A stretch of 64,000 bases of DNA from CBDCRK01 sp965220955 (GCA_965220955.1 CBDCRK010000035.1:62001-126000); one strand, 5' to 3'; counted from the stretch's first letter, positions 47,305-57,312 are shown. A program made the numbers and translations. Notes: generated from the letters alone by a model not told the origin.

Positions 47305-48519
47305 ATGGCAAAGCTTCCGTTAGAAGGCATCCGTGTGGCTGATTTTGGTTGGATTCTGGCTGCGCCCCAAGGCACTGTGTGGCTGGGTACGATGGGGGCA
47401 GAGGTTGTCCGTATCGAGTCGCAGCAGCGCCTGGATATAATTCGTTTTCTTGGGCAAAACCCCCGGGAACTCAAAGGTCCTGACGGTTCTCCGATCTTTA
47501 ACGGCCTGAACTACAGTAAGAAGGGTATCACATTAAACCTTGGTCATCCGCAGGGAGTGACCCTGGCCAAAGAGATTGTACGGCGCAGCGATATTGTGGT
47601 GGAGAATTTTACCGCTGGCACAATGAAACGATTGGGGCTGGGATACGAGGACTTATGTAAAATCAAGCCCGACATTGTCATGCTCTCCGGCTCGCCTGTC
47701 GGGCAGTACGGTCCGGACAGCCGCTTTGTGGGCTGGGGACCTATTACCCAGGCTTCTGCCGGTATCTGTCATCTTACTGGATATCCCGACGGCCCACCTA
47801 GTGGCTTGGGTGGGTCCTGGCCAGACTATATGGTTGGCGTGGTTATAGCGTATGCAACCCTTACCGCTTTATACCACCGCCGCCGTACAGGTAAGGGACA
47901 GCACATTGACCTAGCAATGGCTGAGGTTGTAACCTCCATGCTCCCCGAGGCCATCATGGATTATTTTATGAACCAACGGGATCAGGGTCGGAGGGGAAAC
48001 CAAGACGCTATCATGGTGCCGCATAATGTATACTGCTGCCAAGGAGAGGACAAATGGGTGACCATTGCTGTGGAAAGTGAGGAGGAGTGGCGAAACCTTT
48101 GCCAGGCTGTAGGACACCCTGAGTGGCTGGAGGATAAGCGATTTAAGGATCAAAAGAGCCGTAAGGCCCATGAACAGGAGTTGGATGCCCTCCTTACTGC
48201 ATGGACTCGAGAAAAGAGCCAAACTGAGATTATGCACCTGTTACAAAATGTTGGTGTGGCCGCTACTCCAGTATACGACACTGACAGTCTTATTGACGAT
48301 CCCCAGTTCCAGCATAGGGATTATCTTGTTTCGCCCGGCCATCCGGTAACAGGTGACCACCCGGTGGCAGGTATTCCCGGCAAGTACAGCGCCATTGATA
48401 AACCTCGCTACACACCGTCTCCCTGCCTGGGACAGGATAATGAATATGTGTTTAGTGGTATGTTAGGTCTCTCATCGGAAGAGATCTCGCGTCTGCAAGA
48501 GGAAAAAGTGATTTATTAG
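47305..48519 (+). CDS. CaiB/BaiF family (class III) CoA-transferase, second copy
   Basis: 404 residues, only 16 bp after the first. N-terminal GIRVADFGWILAAPQGTVWL and LGTMGAEVVRIESQQRLD, then NGLNYSKKGITLNLGHPQG, and the probable catalytic Asp near residue 174 (SWPDYMVG). The GSPVGQYGPDSRFVGWG motif replaces GQTGPY. The two copies are clearly diverged, so they look like alpha/beta subunits rather than a recent duplication. Tandem class III pairs occur in benzylsuccinate and similar CoA-transferases; the substrate here is open. AGGAGGG at 47289-47295 is the ribosome binding site. Confidence 0.92.
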   Translation: MAKLPLEGIRVADFGWILAAPQGTVWLGTMGAEVVRIESQQRLDIIRFLGQNPRELKGPDGSPIFNGLNYSKKGITLNLGHPQGVTLAKEIVRRSDIVVENFTAGTMKRLGLGYEDLCKIKPDIVMLSGSPVGQYGPDSRFVGWGPITQASAGICHLTGYPDGPPSGLGGSWPDYMVGVVIAYATLTALYHRRRTGKGQHIDLAMAEVVTSMLPEAIMDYFMNQRDQGRRGNQDAIMVPHNVYCCQGEDKWVTIAVESEEEWRNLCQAVGHPEWLEDKRFKDQKSRKAHEQELDALLTAWTREKSQTEIMHLLQNVGVAATPVYDTDSLIDDPQFQHRDYLVSPGHPVTGDHPVAGIPGKYSAIDKPRYTPSPCLGQDNEYVFSGMLGLSSEEISRLQEEKVIY

Positions 48520-48554
48520 AATGATTGTCAGGCTAATGCGACCTGACACAGACG

Positions 48555-48627
48555 GTAGGGGCGAATCTTGTATTCGCCCTGCTGTTTTCAGTCCTTCCTA
48601 CTGGGCAATCACAAGGATTGCCCCTAC
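48555..48627. repeat. Pair of inverted GTAG-headed hairpins (REP/BIME-like)
   Basis: Element 1: GTAG at 48555-48558, stem GGGCGAAT (48559-48566), loop CTTGT, stem ATTCGCCC (48572-48579). Element 2, inverted: stem GGGCAATC (48603-48610), loop ACAAG, stem GATTGCCC (48616-48623), then CTAC (48624-48627). The reverse complement of element 2 aligns with element 1 (GTAGGGGC-AATC-TTGT). This is the layout of a bacterial interspersed mosaic element. Confidence 0.7.
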
Positions 48628-48657
48628 AGGACTAATTGCTGACGACTAAAGCTTATT

Positions 48658-49860
48658 ATGAACAAACGACCTCTCTTTGTCCTTTTTCTAGCCCTTTTCG
48701 CCACCATGCTGGGGAATGGCATTGTTATCCCTTTTCTCCCTCTCTATGCGCAGCAGTTTGGCTCAGCCGGGCTGGGAGCCGGATTGCTCTTTGGCGCTCA
48801 CTCGGCCGCCCGGACCTTTTTGCTTCCCCTGATTGGCAAGATTTCGGACCGGCGGGGAAGAAAAGAATTCCTTGTTCTTGGCCTTCTTTTTTATACACTT
48901 TCTTCTGTGGCGTTTATGTTTGCCAACAGCATTCTTACGCTCATCCTCATCATGTCCTTTCAGGGCATTGCCACAGCCATGGTACAACCTGTGGCCATGG
49001 CCTATGTTGGAGATCTTACGCCAGCAGGAGAAGAGGGGACCTACTCCGGCAAAATGAACACAGCTTTTCTGGGTGGGGTGGCTGGCGGACCCCTGCTGGG
49101 CGGTATGATTAAGGACCTCTTCAACATGCAGGCAAGCTTTATTACCATGGGGGTTCTAAGCTTGCTTTCCCTGTTGCTGCTTTTGTTCTTTCTACCAGAG
49201 TCACGGGGTCACAAGGCTGCTGCCAGCACCGTTGCCCCTCCTTTGCGGGAGATGTTCTCTTCTCGCCCGATTGTTGGCATGGCACTTTTTCGCATCGGAT
49301 ATGCTTTTTCCAACGCTACCATCTGGGTTTTTGTTCCTCTTCTGGCTGCCCATCTTCTGCCTCTTAAGACCTTTCAGATCGGGCTTCTTATTTCTCTCAA
49401 TGTCCTGGTGACCACTTTACTGCAGACTCCCTTTGGCCGGTTGGCGGACCGGATGAATAAGGCTCACCTGGTTGGTATTGGGGGGATTGTCGGTGCTTTG
49501 GCTCTTGGAGCTTTCCCCTTTTCTAGCAGTTTTACCCACCTGCTTCTCCTTAATCTGCTTGTTGGCTTTGCTGCGGGCGTGGCTTTTCCTGCTCATACGG
49601 CCATAGCCATGGAGAATGCCCGTGGTCAAGGTATGGGCACAGTTATGAGCCTGCTGCTTACGGTTCATAGCCTGGCAATGATGGTAGGCCCCGTGCTGCT
49701 TGGTTTTATTGCTGACCGCTACAGTCTTGGCGACGTCTTCTATAGCGGAGGCCTGATAGGTGTGCTTTTCACCGTTGCTTGTTATATTCTTATTACCCTG
49801 CCGACTTTGGAACCAGAATCCTTGAAGGAAGTGAAGAAAGAACCAGTAGTAGCGGACTGA
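48658..49860 (+). CDS. MFS transporter
   Basis: 400 residues with 12 predicted membrane helices and two repeated halves. The motif between helices 2 and 3 reads GKISDRRGRKEFL, the MFS A-motif, and the second half repeats it as GRLADRMNKAHLVGIG. It resembles DHA1-type drug/metabolite exporters. In the operon context (CoA-transferases before, aldolase after) it might move an organic acid, but this is only inference. No good ribosome binding site; start ATG 48658 is the most likely. Confidence 0.88.
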   Translation: MNKRPLFVLFLALFATMLGNGIVIPFLPLYAQQFGSAGLGAGLLFGAHSAARTFLLPLIGKISDRRGRKEFLVLGLLFYTLSSVAFMFANSILTLILIMSFQGIATAMVQPVAMAYVGDLTPAGEEGTYSGKMNTAFLGGVAGGPLLGGMIKDLFNMQASFITMGVLSLLSLLLLLFFLPESRGHKAAASTVAPPLREMFSSRPIVGMALFRIGYAFSNATIWVFVPLLAAHLLPLKTFQIGLLISLNVLVTTLLQTPFGRLADRMNKAHLVGIGGIVGALALGAFPFSSSFTHLLLLNLLVGFAAGVAFPAHTAIAMENARGQGMGTVMSLLLTVHSLAMMVGPVLLGFIADRYSLGDVFYSGGLIGVLFTVACYILITLPTLEPESLKEVKKEPVVAD

Positions 49861-49887
49861 GAACAAATTGTAAGGAAGGAGAAAACC

Positions 49888-50751
49888 ATGGTGCAGACAA
49901 CACGATTAAACAAAGTTATTGAATTGTTGGAACAGGATAAAGTGGTTTTTGGCGGGGGCATGGTTTGGACGGGAAACATCGACGAGGCCATGGCTTTTGC
50001 TGATATGGGCTATGACTTTATTATCTTTGAAATGGAGCATGAAGGATTTAGCCTGCCTAACCTTCGTCTCTCGCTGCAGTTTCTGCTTAACCGCAAACGC
50101 ATTGCCGCAAAGGGCAATATCCAGCCTGATGTCATCCCCTTTGTCCGCATTCCACCGAACGCCCGTGAGCGTAATCAATGGATTATTAAGCAAGCCCTGG
50201 ATACTGGCGTGTATGGTTTGATTCTTCCTCACATGGATACCGTCGAGCAGGCCCAGGCGGCAGTTATTGCCAGCCGCTACCCGCAAGCATCAGGGGTAGA
50301 CGATTTTGAGCCTGTGGGTGAACGCGGTTGGTGGTTACGGCTGGCTCCTCGGTACTGGGGTTTAAGCCCGCAGGAGTACTACGATATGGCGGATCTATGG
50401 CCCCTTGACCCCCAGGGGGAAATGTTTCTTATGCCTATTATTGAAGGGGTGCAGGGAGTGCGTAACCTACCTAATATCTTGCGGGAGGTGAAGGGGATTA
50501 GCGCTATTTGGGCTGGACCTGGAGATCTTTCCATTGAGCTGGGTACCCGTGGCAATATGGCCGATCCCAAGGTCGAAGAAGGAATCCAGCAGATTCTCAA
50601 AACCTGCAAGGAATTCAACGTTCCCTGTGCAGCCTTTGCCGGTCCCGGCGATGTGGAGAAACGGATTGAGCAGGGCTTCCGCATTATTATTTCAGGCCCA
50701 ACCCGCATTGACCGCACCTTGGAGGCGGGGAAGAAAACTGCCGGACGGTAA
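49888..50751 (+). CDS. HpcH/HpaI aldolase-family protein
   Basis: 287 residues. Class II aldolase of the HpaI type that cleaves or forms 2-keto-3-deoxy or related hydroxy acids with a divalent metal. Visible: FGGGMVWTGNIDEAMAFADMG near 24-44, DFIIFEMEHEGF with the metal Glu, VYGLILPHMDTVEQAQAAV near 109-127, MPIIEGVQGVRNL, and AIWAGPGDLSIELG near 208 (Asp/Glu metal ligands). A 38-residue insertion between the PHMDT and IIEGV motifs is longer than in HpaI. AAGGAG precedes the start. Confidence 0.88.
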   Translation: MVQTTRLNKVIELLEQDKVVFGGGMVWTGNIDEAMAFADMGYDFIIFEMEHEGFSLPNLRLSLQFLLNRKRIAAKGNIQPDVIPFVRIPPNARERNQWIIKQALDTGVYGLILPHMDTVEQAQAAVIASRYPQASGVDDFEPVGERGWWLRLAPRYWGLSPQEYYDMADLWPLDPQGEMFLMPIIEGVQGVRNLPNILREVKGISAIWAGPGDLSIELGTRGNMADPKVEEGIQQILKTCKEFNVPCAAFAGPGDVEKRIEQGFRIIISGPTRIDRTLEAGKKTAGR

Positions 50752-51412
50752 TAGGAATTCGAGACGATATGGAGAGTGGGCATGCTACGGGCTGATATCA
50801 GGATATACTGCCAAAGTAGATAACCCAGGTTAGGGCTAGGTTAGGGGGTTCACCAACCATCATCTCTGGAAACAAATTCGATTAAAACGGAACAAGGTTA
50901 TCAAAGCATGGTGGCCTCGAAACATCTCGTCACGGGTTCCGAATCCATCCGGATAGTGCAGCCACGCGACATTGTCATCCAGCAATATCCTCTCCGGAGC
51001 AGGCAAAGGGAGTACTCTTTACCATCACTTCCGTTCATCCTCGGCAAACGAAACAGAGGTTGAGATGGCGTTTGAAATCCCACTTCCTCCGCTGCTTGGC
51101 TTTTTCGCTCCGTTAATTCGTTGGCTGTCACGAAGGATATTAGGAAGGGATTGCAAGAGGACAAGATTGACCTCGAAGAAAAAGGCTATCCTAGAGTGTC
51201 GTGAATACAAATCAAAGGAGTCGGCCCCGATTGATTTGACGAATTATGCCACAACTACTGGAGGAGGCACAGCGTGAGTTTTACTATGAGCTGGAGATAA
51301 TGCGTTCTTTATGTTTGAAGCTCTTAGAAAAGGAACGGTCCCTTGGTGTTGCCAATCGTTCAACTGCATAGAACCTGAACAGTAGTTTCCTCAGAGACCA
51401 AAGAGGTAACCT
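50752..51412 (+). other. Spacer with probable gene debris
   Basis: 660 bp without a clear gene. On the minus strand, near 50870-51000, the stretch ERILLDDNVAWLHYPDGFGT, ending MFRGHHALITLFRFN, reads like a protein fragment but is bounded by stops. On the plus strand a 41-codon frame (51246-51371, MPQLLEEAQREFYYELEIMR) looks helical but lacks a ribosome binding site. I take this as remnants of one or more lost genes. Confidence 0.4.
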
Positions 51413-52351
51413 GTGAAGGAACAGCTCTCAACACCGCTCTTTCCTCCCGCTTCTGATTACGTCCCCTTTAAAGACGGGTGGTTCCGGCTTGCTATGGGCC
51501 TCTTTCCTCTTGATCTCCAGGACTGGATCGAACCCGATGAGTGCATGGCCGCCGAGCTGGGCGAAAAGGAACGTTTACTAAGTAAGCATCACCCTGAGGT
51601 CTTTGCTGCGCTCCCTGAGGCCATGGAGGGGTCGGCTGAGGTGCTTCAATTGCTGATTGCATATCTGCCCGCCCAGTTCCCAACGCTATACCAGCGTATT
51701 GGCGGCCAGCTGCACAACCTGGTCACAGCCCAAAGCTGGAATCTCTCTCGGTCTGTGCTACACCCACTGGATCTAGCCGGGCGGCTTGTCCAGGAAGACC
51801 TCTGCCTGATGGCACGGAATAGGGCTATAGACATCTATCGCCTGGTGGGGGCATCAGTCTGCTTTCCCGCCCGCTGGCGCTTGGCCGAGAAAATGGGGAA
51901 ACCCCTGAATACCATTCATGCCCCAATTCCTGGATACGAGGAGCAACTAGCCTCGACCATGGACCGATTCTTTGCCCGGCTTAAGATTGATAGACCCGTT
52001 TGGCGGCTCAATTGGGGCTTGGTTGACGACCCTGCCCTGTTCCAACCCAGCGGTCATGGTCAAGATGGGCACAATCCGAGCATAACTGCCCAAAATGCTG
52101 GAGAAAAATTGTGGCTGCGCATGGAACGCCAGACGCTCCGACGCCTACCACATACCCAGAACATTCTTTTCACCATTCGTGTTTATATTCGGCCACTAGA
52201 ACAATTGGCCGCTCACCCAGAGCGGGCGGCAGCTTTGGCTGCTGCACTGCGGGCCCTACCGGATTCCATGCGGCTCTACAAGAGCCTTCTTCCCATTCTT
52301 GATGCTACCCTTGCCTGGTTGGACCGCGCGGCAACCCCTGGGCAAGGGTAG
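51413..52351 (+). CDS. DUF3445 protein (heme-dependent oxidative N-demethylase-like)
   Basis: 312 residues matching the DUF3445/HODM family. Visible: N-terminal RLAMGLFPLDLQDWIEPDE, LHPLDLAGRLVQEDLCLMAR near 121-140, the family's ASVCFPARWRLAEKMGKPL near 152-170, IHAPIPGYEEQL and the late FTIRVYIRPLEQL with conserved Arg/His. HODM enzymes use a heme to oxidatively demethylate secondary amines such as dimethylamine. Start GTG 51413 has AGAGG upstream. No partner reductase is adjacent. Confidence 0.85.
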   Translation: MKEQLSTPLFPPASDYVPFKDGWFRLAMGLFPLDLQDWIEPDECMAAELGEKERLLSKHHPEVFAALPEAMEGSAEVLQLLIAYLPAQFPTLYQRIGGQLHNLVTAQSWNLSRSVLHPLDLAGRLVQEDLCLMARNRAIDIYRLVGASVCFPARWRLAEKMGKPLNTIHAPIPGYEEQLASTMDRFFARLKIDRPVWRLNWGLVDDPALFQPSGHGQDGHNPSITAQNAGEKLWLRMERQTLRRLPHTQNILFTIRVYIRPLEQLAAHPERAAALAAALRALPDSMRLYKSLLPILDATLAWLDRAATPGQG

Positions 52352-52527
52352 GTCAGCCGACCTTGATTTTCCCTGAAAGGATTGATGCCTGTTCACCCGC
52401 GTATCTTGGGGCTGCTTGGACTGACAACGAAGGTATATAGCTGGTCAGTGAAGGTTCTTACTGCAGCCCCTGAGGCTCGGAAATGGGGGAGAGTAAATAT
52501 TTCAAGACCCTTCTGGTAGTCACTCCG

Positions 52528-52971
52528 CTATGCAGCTATACGCACTGAGGGCCGTGAAAAGGGCGGTATAGTCCCTGCCTTAACTCTCTGCTGCCAGCGT
52601 TCCAAGAGCAAACGGACATAGTCAGGGTCTAAGTTTAGCGCGGCACAAACATTAACAAAAGAGAACGGCCAGCGCTGCTCGTCAGAAAAAATCCACTCTT
52701 TAGCCTCCCGGTAGAGCCGTTGTCCGGTCCGGCGCTGGCTGAAAGCATACTTCTGGAAACACAGCAACGCATCTGCCAGCACTGCCTGCCTCAACGCGAC
52801 TTCACCTTGTTCGCCGTGCTGAGGGTTGGGAGAGGGATAAAACTGTTCTGGTAATACTACCGCCGGGGGTAAGGTATCCATGGCGGCTCTCAGATCATAG
52901 AGGAGCGTAGAAAGCATTTTACGCCCTGGTTTGGCTTTTTTATTGCCGGATTGAAAGGACCGCGTCAGCAT
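52528..52971 (-). CDS. Conserved hypothetical protein (147 aa)
   Basis: 147 residues. AGGAGG 4 bases before ATG 52971 makes it a solid gene. The N-terminal 20 residues are basic; the rest is helical. RRTGQRLYREAKEWIFSDE followed by WPFSFVNVCAALNLDPDYVR looks like a conserved helix-turn-helix-like segment, possibly DNA-binding, but I recognise no named family. It lies alone, opposite to its neighbours. Confidence 0.65.
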   Translation of the reverse strand: MLTRSFQSGNKKAKPGRKMLSTLLYDLRAAMDTLPPAVVLPEQFYPSPNPQHGEQGEVALRQAVLADALLCFQKYAFSQRRTGQRLYREAKEWIFSDEQRWPFSFVNVCAALNLDPDYVRLLLERWQQRVKAGTIPPFSRPSVRIAA

Positions 52972-53107
52972 AATACCTCCTGTGGTATATAAACGCCGGA
53001 GGAAGGAAAAAGTTCCTTATTTTTCCCCCCACGCTGAGAGTTCTCGACGGCAAGGGCACGATCGTTTACCATAACTCAGAATGCTAGACAGGGAAGGAGA
53101 AAGGACA

Positions 53108-53380
53108 ATGAAGATTGGACGTTCATTCACTCTAATGGCAGCAGGGCTCTTGAGTATAGGTCTTGTGTTTTCCTTACCGGCTTATGCCGACCATCATGAA
53201 GGGATGGAAAGAGAAGGAAGTGGCATGATGGAGGAGGGTAGCATGAAAGAAGGGAGTGGTATGATGGGAGAGCATAAAAGTGGGATGAAGGAAGAAGGAT
53301 CGCTGAAGGAGGAGGGCAAAATGGAAGGAAAGGGAGACATGGAAGAAGGGATGAAAAAGGAAGGGAGCGGTCCTATGTAG
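53108..53380 (+). CDS. Secreted low-complexity Met/Glu/Gly/Lys-rich protein
   Basis: 90 residues. A clear signal peptide (SFTLMAAGLLSIGLVFSLP-AYA) is followed by a repetitive tail of units such as EGSGMMEEGSMKEGSGMMGE and KEEGKMEGKGDMEEGMKKEG. Met- and His/Glu-rich exported tails can bind copper or other metals, but no such role is shown. Start ATG 53108 follows GGAAGGAGAAAGG. Confidence 0.6.
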   Translation: MKIGRSFTLMAAGLLSIGLVFSLPAYADHHEGMEREGSGMMEEGSMKEGSGMMGEHKSGMKEEGSLKEEGKMEGKGDMEEGMKKEGSGPM

Positions 53381-53495
53381 GATAAGTATAGGTTCGCTTT
53401 CTCTTTGGCATACACACGGAGGTCCCTCTGTTTCCCAAAAATTCCTCTCTATCCAGCTGGCGAGGCGGTAATCAATCGCATCATCGAGGTCCACA

Positions 53496-55331
53496 ATGGC
53501 ATATCAACCGATCGAAAACTACGGAATCATTGGCAACATGTACACCACAGCGCTGGTCGGGCTCAACGGGTCCATCGACTGGCTCTGCTTTCCGAGTTTT
53601 GACTCGCCCAGCGTCTTTGCAGCAATCCTCGATGACCAGAAGGGGGGATATTTCCGCATTGCTCCTACCAAGGAGGAAGTCACACATAAACAATTCTACT
53701 GGCCAGATACCAATGTCCTAGTCACGCGCTTCCTTTCCCCGGAAGGTGTAGGAGAGATCACTGACTTTATGCCTGTCGGGCTTTCTGCCGAGGAGTCTGG
53801 CTACCATTGTTTGATCCGACGTGTGAACGTGGTCCGCGGTACGCTGGCTTTCCGTATGGAATGCTGTCCCGCTTTTAATTACGCTCGGGATCCACACCAT
53901 ATGACCATCACACCCGAAGGCGCTGCCTTTCACTCTGCAGGGCTCTCTTTGGGGCTTGCCACCCGCATTCCGTTGCGGCAGCAAGGTAATAGAGCCTGCG
54001 CGGAGTTCACGTTACAGGAAGGACAGACCGCGGTTTTTGTGCTTCGGGAAGCTAGGGCTGAAGACAGTTGTGGCCTGCCGCTTTCTGATCCCGAAGGTGT
54101 TCAGCTCTTCAGACGAACCATTGAGTACTGGCGTCGCTGGCTCTCTAAGTGTACTTACACGGGTCGGTGGCGCGAGATGGTTCACCGGTCAGCGCTGACG
54201 CTCAAGCTGCTTACGTACGAGCCAACAGGAGCGATCGTAGCGGCTCCCACCTGTAGCTTGCCTGAAGACGTCGGCGGTGAGCGCAACTGGGATTACCGCT
54301 ACACCTGGATCCGGGATGCGGCGTTCACATTGTACGGATTGATCCGCATAGGATTCACTGACGAAGCCGCCCAATTCATGAATTGGATTGAGGCTCGCTG
54401 TCATGAGCTGGGACCGGACGGGTCCTTACAGATTATGTATGGAATTGACGGACGCCATGTCCTGACAGAGGAGACCTTGGAGCACCTTGAAGGTTACCGA
54501 GGTTCTCAGCCGGTCCGGATCGGAAACGGTGCCTATAACCAGTTACAGTTGGATATTTACGGCGAGTTAATGGACTCGGTATATCTCTACAACAAGTATG
54601 GCACGCCGATCTCGTATGATCTATGGGCCTATCTGCGGCGACTTATCAACTGGGTGTGCGATAACTGGCAGCGCACAGACGAAGGGGTCTGGGAAGTAAG
54701 AGGTGGGCAGCAACATTTCGTGTATTCGAAGCTCATGTGTTGGGTTGCTCTGGACCGTGGTCTGCGTCTGGCCGATAAGCGCTCGTTTCCGGTGGACCGG
54801 GAGCGGTGGCTAAAAGTTCGGGACCAGATCTACGAAGTGATTATGACACAGGGTTGGAATGCCCACCGGCAAGCCTTCGTCCAACATTTTGGTAGTGAGG
54901 TATTAGATGCGGCCAACCTGTTTATGCCATTATGTTTTTTCCTCTCGCCCACGGACCCGCGAATGCTCAAGACCTTGGACGCAACCAACCGGGTGCCAGA
55001 GGAGGGCGGATTAGTCTCGAATAGCTTGGTATACCGGTACAATGCGGAAATGACGGCTGATGGTTTGAGAGGCGAAGAGGGGACCTTTAACATCTGCACA
55101 TTCTGGTTAGTGGAGGCGCTAACCCGGGCGGGACGCATGGATCGGGTACGGCTCAACGAGGCACGGCTGATGTTTGAGCAGATGTTGGGTTATGCCAACC
55201 ACCTGGGACTATATGCCGAAGAAACCGGGCCTAGCGGCGAAGCGTTGGGGAACTTCCCGCAGGCGTTTACACATCTGGCATTGATCAGTGCGGCTTTCAA
55301 CCTGGATAGAACCCTGGGGACGAAGGGGTAG
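53496..55331 (+). CDS. Glycoside hydrolase family 15 protein (glucoamylase/trehalase-like)
   Basis: 611 residues, the usual length for this bacterial GH15 branch. N-terminal beta domain [20 protein letters not shown] and [20 protein letters not shown], then an (alpha/alpha)6 barrel with [20 protein letters not shown] near 264-283 and [19 protein letters not shown] near 350-368, and [20 protein letters not shown] near 527-546. Enzymes of this branch cleave alpha-linked glucose, in several actinobacteria trehalose. The trehalose synthase-like gene 19 kb away suggests a trehalose or glycogen link. GAGG sits upstream of the start. Confidence 0.9.
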   Translation: MAYQPIENYGIIGNMYTTALVGLNGSIDWLCFPSFDSPSVFAAILDDQKGGYFRIAPTKEEVTHKQFYWPDTNVLVTRFLSPEGVGEITDFMPVGLSAEESGYHCLIRRVNVVRGTLAFRMECCPAFNYARDPHHMTITPEGAAFHSAGLSLGLATRIPLRQQGNRACAEFTLQEGQTAVFVLREARAEDSCGLPLSDPEGVQLFRRTIEYWRRWLSKCTYTGRWREMVHRSALTLKLLTYEPTGAIVAAPTCSLPEDVGGERNWDYRYTWIRDAAFTLYGLIRIGFTDEAAQFMNWIEARCHELGPDGSLQIMYGIDGRHVLTEETLEHLEGYRGSQPVRIGNGAYNQLQLDIYGELMDSVYLYNKYGTPISYDLWAYLRRLINWVCDNWQRTDEGVWEVRGGQQHFVYSKLMCWVALDRGLRLADKRSFPVDRERWLKVRDQIYEVIMTQGWNAHRQAFVQHFGSEVLDAANLFMPLCFFLSPTDPRMLKTLDATNRVPEEGGLVSNSLVYRYNAEMTADGLRGEEGTFNICTFWLVEALTRAGRMDRVRLNEARLMFEQMLGYANHLGLYAEETGPSGEALGNFPQAFTHLALISAAFNLDRTLGTKG

Positions 55332-55642
55332 CCTGGCTAAGACGGCAGCCATTATGGCAACTAATTGGTACTATGCCTCGCTTTCATGAGCAAGGCGGAG
55401 ATTGTCACCCCCTTAGGGCAGGAGCGGCTTAAGGGGTGCGTTTTATTCCTTATGACTGCCGCCTCAACGATCAAAGAGACCGTGCCTGGGTTGGCTTTTA
55501 CATGAACCTCCGGGCTTAGGCAGCTTCTGCACGAACAACAAACTTATAAAATGATTTCTGCTGGAGGCTCGGCGGTTAGGGAACCCTACCTCGTATTCTG
55601 GAGTTTTTTCTCAAGAGGCATTGATATAGTAGGAAAAGTCCT
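55332..55642 (+). other. Intergenic region without recognised feature
   Basis: 311 bp between GH15 and the DUF547 gene. No coherent frame on either strand and no clear hairpin with a T-run. A TTGATATAGTAGG tract near 55621 could belong to the promoter of the DUF547 gene. Confidence 0.4.
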
Positions 55643-56509
55643 ATGGAAAACCGGGAACAGTATGGGTGGAAGATCGTTGTGCTTGCAGCAGTCCTTATGG
55701 TCTGGATGCTATCTTTAGGAGTAGCCGTTGCGGCAGATATGGATCAAGCCTTTGGTTATAACGATTATACTACTATACTCGGAACATATGTGAATGACCA
55801 AGGCCTGGTCAACTATAAAGGCTTAAAGGCAGAGGGGAAAAGCCTGGATGCCTTTACCGCCGCTCTGGAAAGACTTGATCCTAGGGTCTATGATAAATGG
55901 ACCAGCAGAGAAAAGATTGCCTTTTGGATCAATGCTTACAACGCTCTGACGCTTAGAGCGATTGTTATGCACTACCCCATTCAGCCTTCTTTTCTTGTCT
56001 CTCTACGTTTCCCTGAAAACAGCATTCGGCAAATCCCCGGCGTATGGAACAAGCTGCGCTTTGGGGTGATAGGACGCGAAATGACGCTGGATGAGATTGA
56101 GCACGAAGTCTTGCGTAGTGAGTTCAACGAGCCACGCATCCACATGGCATTGGTGTGCGCGGCTATGGGCTGTCCGCCGCTACGGGATGAACCCTATAGG
56201 GGTGATAAGCTCGACGTACAGCTCGATGACCAAACTCACCGATTTCTGCAAAATTCTCTCAAGTTCCGTATTGACCAGGATGGGGGAGAGGTTTACCTTT
56301 CTCCCATTTTCAAATGGTTCGGGCAAGATTTTGTCAAAACCTATAGCACCAACGGGAAGTTTACTGCGTATAGCAAGACCGAAGGAGCCGTGCTGAGTTT
56401 CGTCAGCCGGTATCTAGGAAAAGAACAGTATCGTTACCTTGCTGCGGGTGAGTACGATATTGAGTATCTGCACTATGACTGGTCCCTCAATGAACGGCAG
56501 GGTGAATGA
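55643..56509 (+). CDS. Exported DUF547 domain protein
   Basis: 288 residues. N-terminal signal sequence (VVLAAVLMVWMLSLGVAVAA) and the DUF547 core: KIAFWINAYNALTLRAIVMH near 92-111, EMTLDEIEHEVLR near 149, and RIHMALVCAAMGCPPLRDEP near 168-187. The function of DUF547 is unknown; it is widespread in Gram-negative bacteria and often exported. It precedes the TVP38 and MerA-like genes by 50 bp on the same strand, so they may form one operon. Confidence 0.85.
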   Translation: MENREQYGWKIVVLAAVLMVWMLSLGVAVAADMDQAFGYNDYTTILGTYVNDQGLVNYKGLKAEGKSLDAFTAALERLDPRVYDKWTSREKIAFWINAYNALTLRAIVMHYPIQPSFLVSLRFPENSIRQIPGVWNKLRFGVIGREMTLDEIEHEVLRSEFNEPRIHMALVCAAMGCPPLRDEPYRGDKLDVQLDDQTHRFLQNSLKFRIDQDGGEVYLSPIFKWFGQDFVKTYSTNGKFTAYSKTEGAVLSFVSRYLGKEQYRYLAAGEYDIEYLHYDWSLNERQGE

Positions 56510-56559
56510 GAGGCTGTGTCTGATCAAGTACCCATTACGGGCTAAGATGGAGGAATATC

Positions 56560-57312
56560 ATGGCAGTAGAAGGAGAGCAAAGTTTACTGGAGAAGGAGCC
56601 GCATAACACAGGCCGAGGTGAGAAAAGCAGGGGTGGTGGCTGGTGGCGTCCTGTAGCCCTTCTGATCTTTCTGGTGATGGTAATCGTGTTGGCCAGGATG
56701 TTTGGTGTGGGCGAACGGCTTGGGGACCTGCGCGACTGGATCAGTGGGCTGGGAGCCTGGGGACCGGTGGTCTTTGTGCCGATTTACGCAGTGGCAGTGG
56801 TTGCCGCCCTTCCTGGGTCGGCTTTTACGGTAGTTGCCGGAGCGCTCTTTGGCTCAGTGCTGGGAGTTATTGTAGTGATCAATGCCGCCACCCTAGGGGC
56901 CAGCCTGGCTTTCTTGATTTCACGCTATTTTGCTCGGGATGCTATTGCCCGCTGGCTGGCCAACAACGAAAGGTTTCGTCGGCTTGACCAACTCACCGAA
57001 GAGCATGGGGCAATTATTGTAGCCCTAACCCGGCTGGTGCCCATTCTCCCTTTCAATCTGCTCAACTACGGTTTTGGTCTCACCCGGGTGCCTTTTTGGA
57101 CCTATGTGTGCTGGTCGTGGCTTTGCATGCTGCCGGGTACCGTCCTTTATGTAGTTGGAGCAGACGCATTGACCCAGGGGATTGCCCAAGGGGAGGTACC
57201 CTGGGGGTTGATTGGAGCCATGGGTGGAGTGGGGGTTCTGCTGGCAATCCTGATTCGCTATGCGCGGCGGAGACTGCAAGAAGGGGAGATGGCTCTGAAC
57301 CAGGGAAGCTGA
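56560..57312 (+). CDS. TVP38/TMEM64 (DedA-like) membrane protein
   Basis: 250 residues, five to six membrane helices. The family motif runs from VAALPGSAFTVVAGALFGS (near 85-103) through a reentrant segment to RFRRLDQLTEEHGAIIVALT and RLVPILPFNLLNYGFGLTRV near 161-180. DedA-superfamily proteins move undecaprenyl phosphate or other lipids across membranes. Frequently encoded beside a MerA-like flavoprotein, as here (36 bp downstream). GGAGG precedes the start. Confidence 0.9.
   Translation: MAVEGEQSLLEKEPHNTGRGEKSRGGGWWRPVALLIFLVMVIVLARMFGVGERLGDLRDWISGLGAWGPVVFVPIYAVAVVAALPGSAFTVVAGALFGSVLGVIVVINAATLGASLAFLISRYFARDAIARWLANNERFRRLDQLTEEHGAIIVALTRLVPILPFNLLNYGFGLTRVPFWTYVCWSWLCMLPGTVLYVVGADALTQGIAQGEVPWGLIGAMGGVGVLLAILIRYARRRLQEGEMALNQGS

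Noticed and set aside
48658..49112. An overlapping frame (from 48636) across the MFS gene
   Set aside because: His/Ser/Trp-rich and without membrane pattern; the MFS frame has 12 clear helices and family motifs.
53174..53494. A minus-strand frame opposite the secreted low-complexity gene
   Set aside because: It is the antisense image of a repetitive coding sequence (Ser/Pro/His/Phe from Glu/Lys/Met codons).
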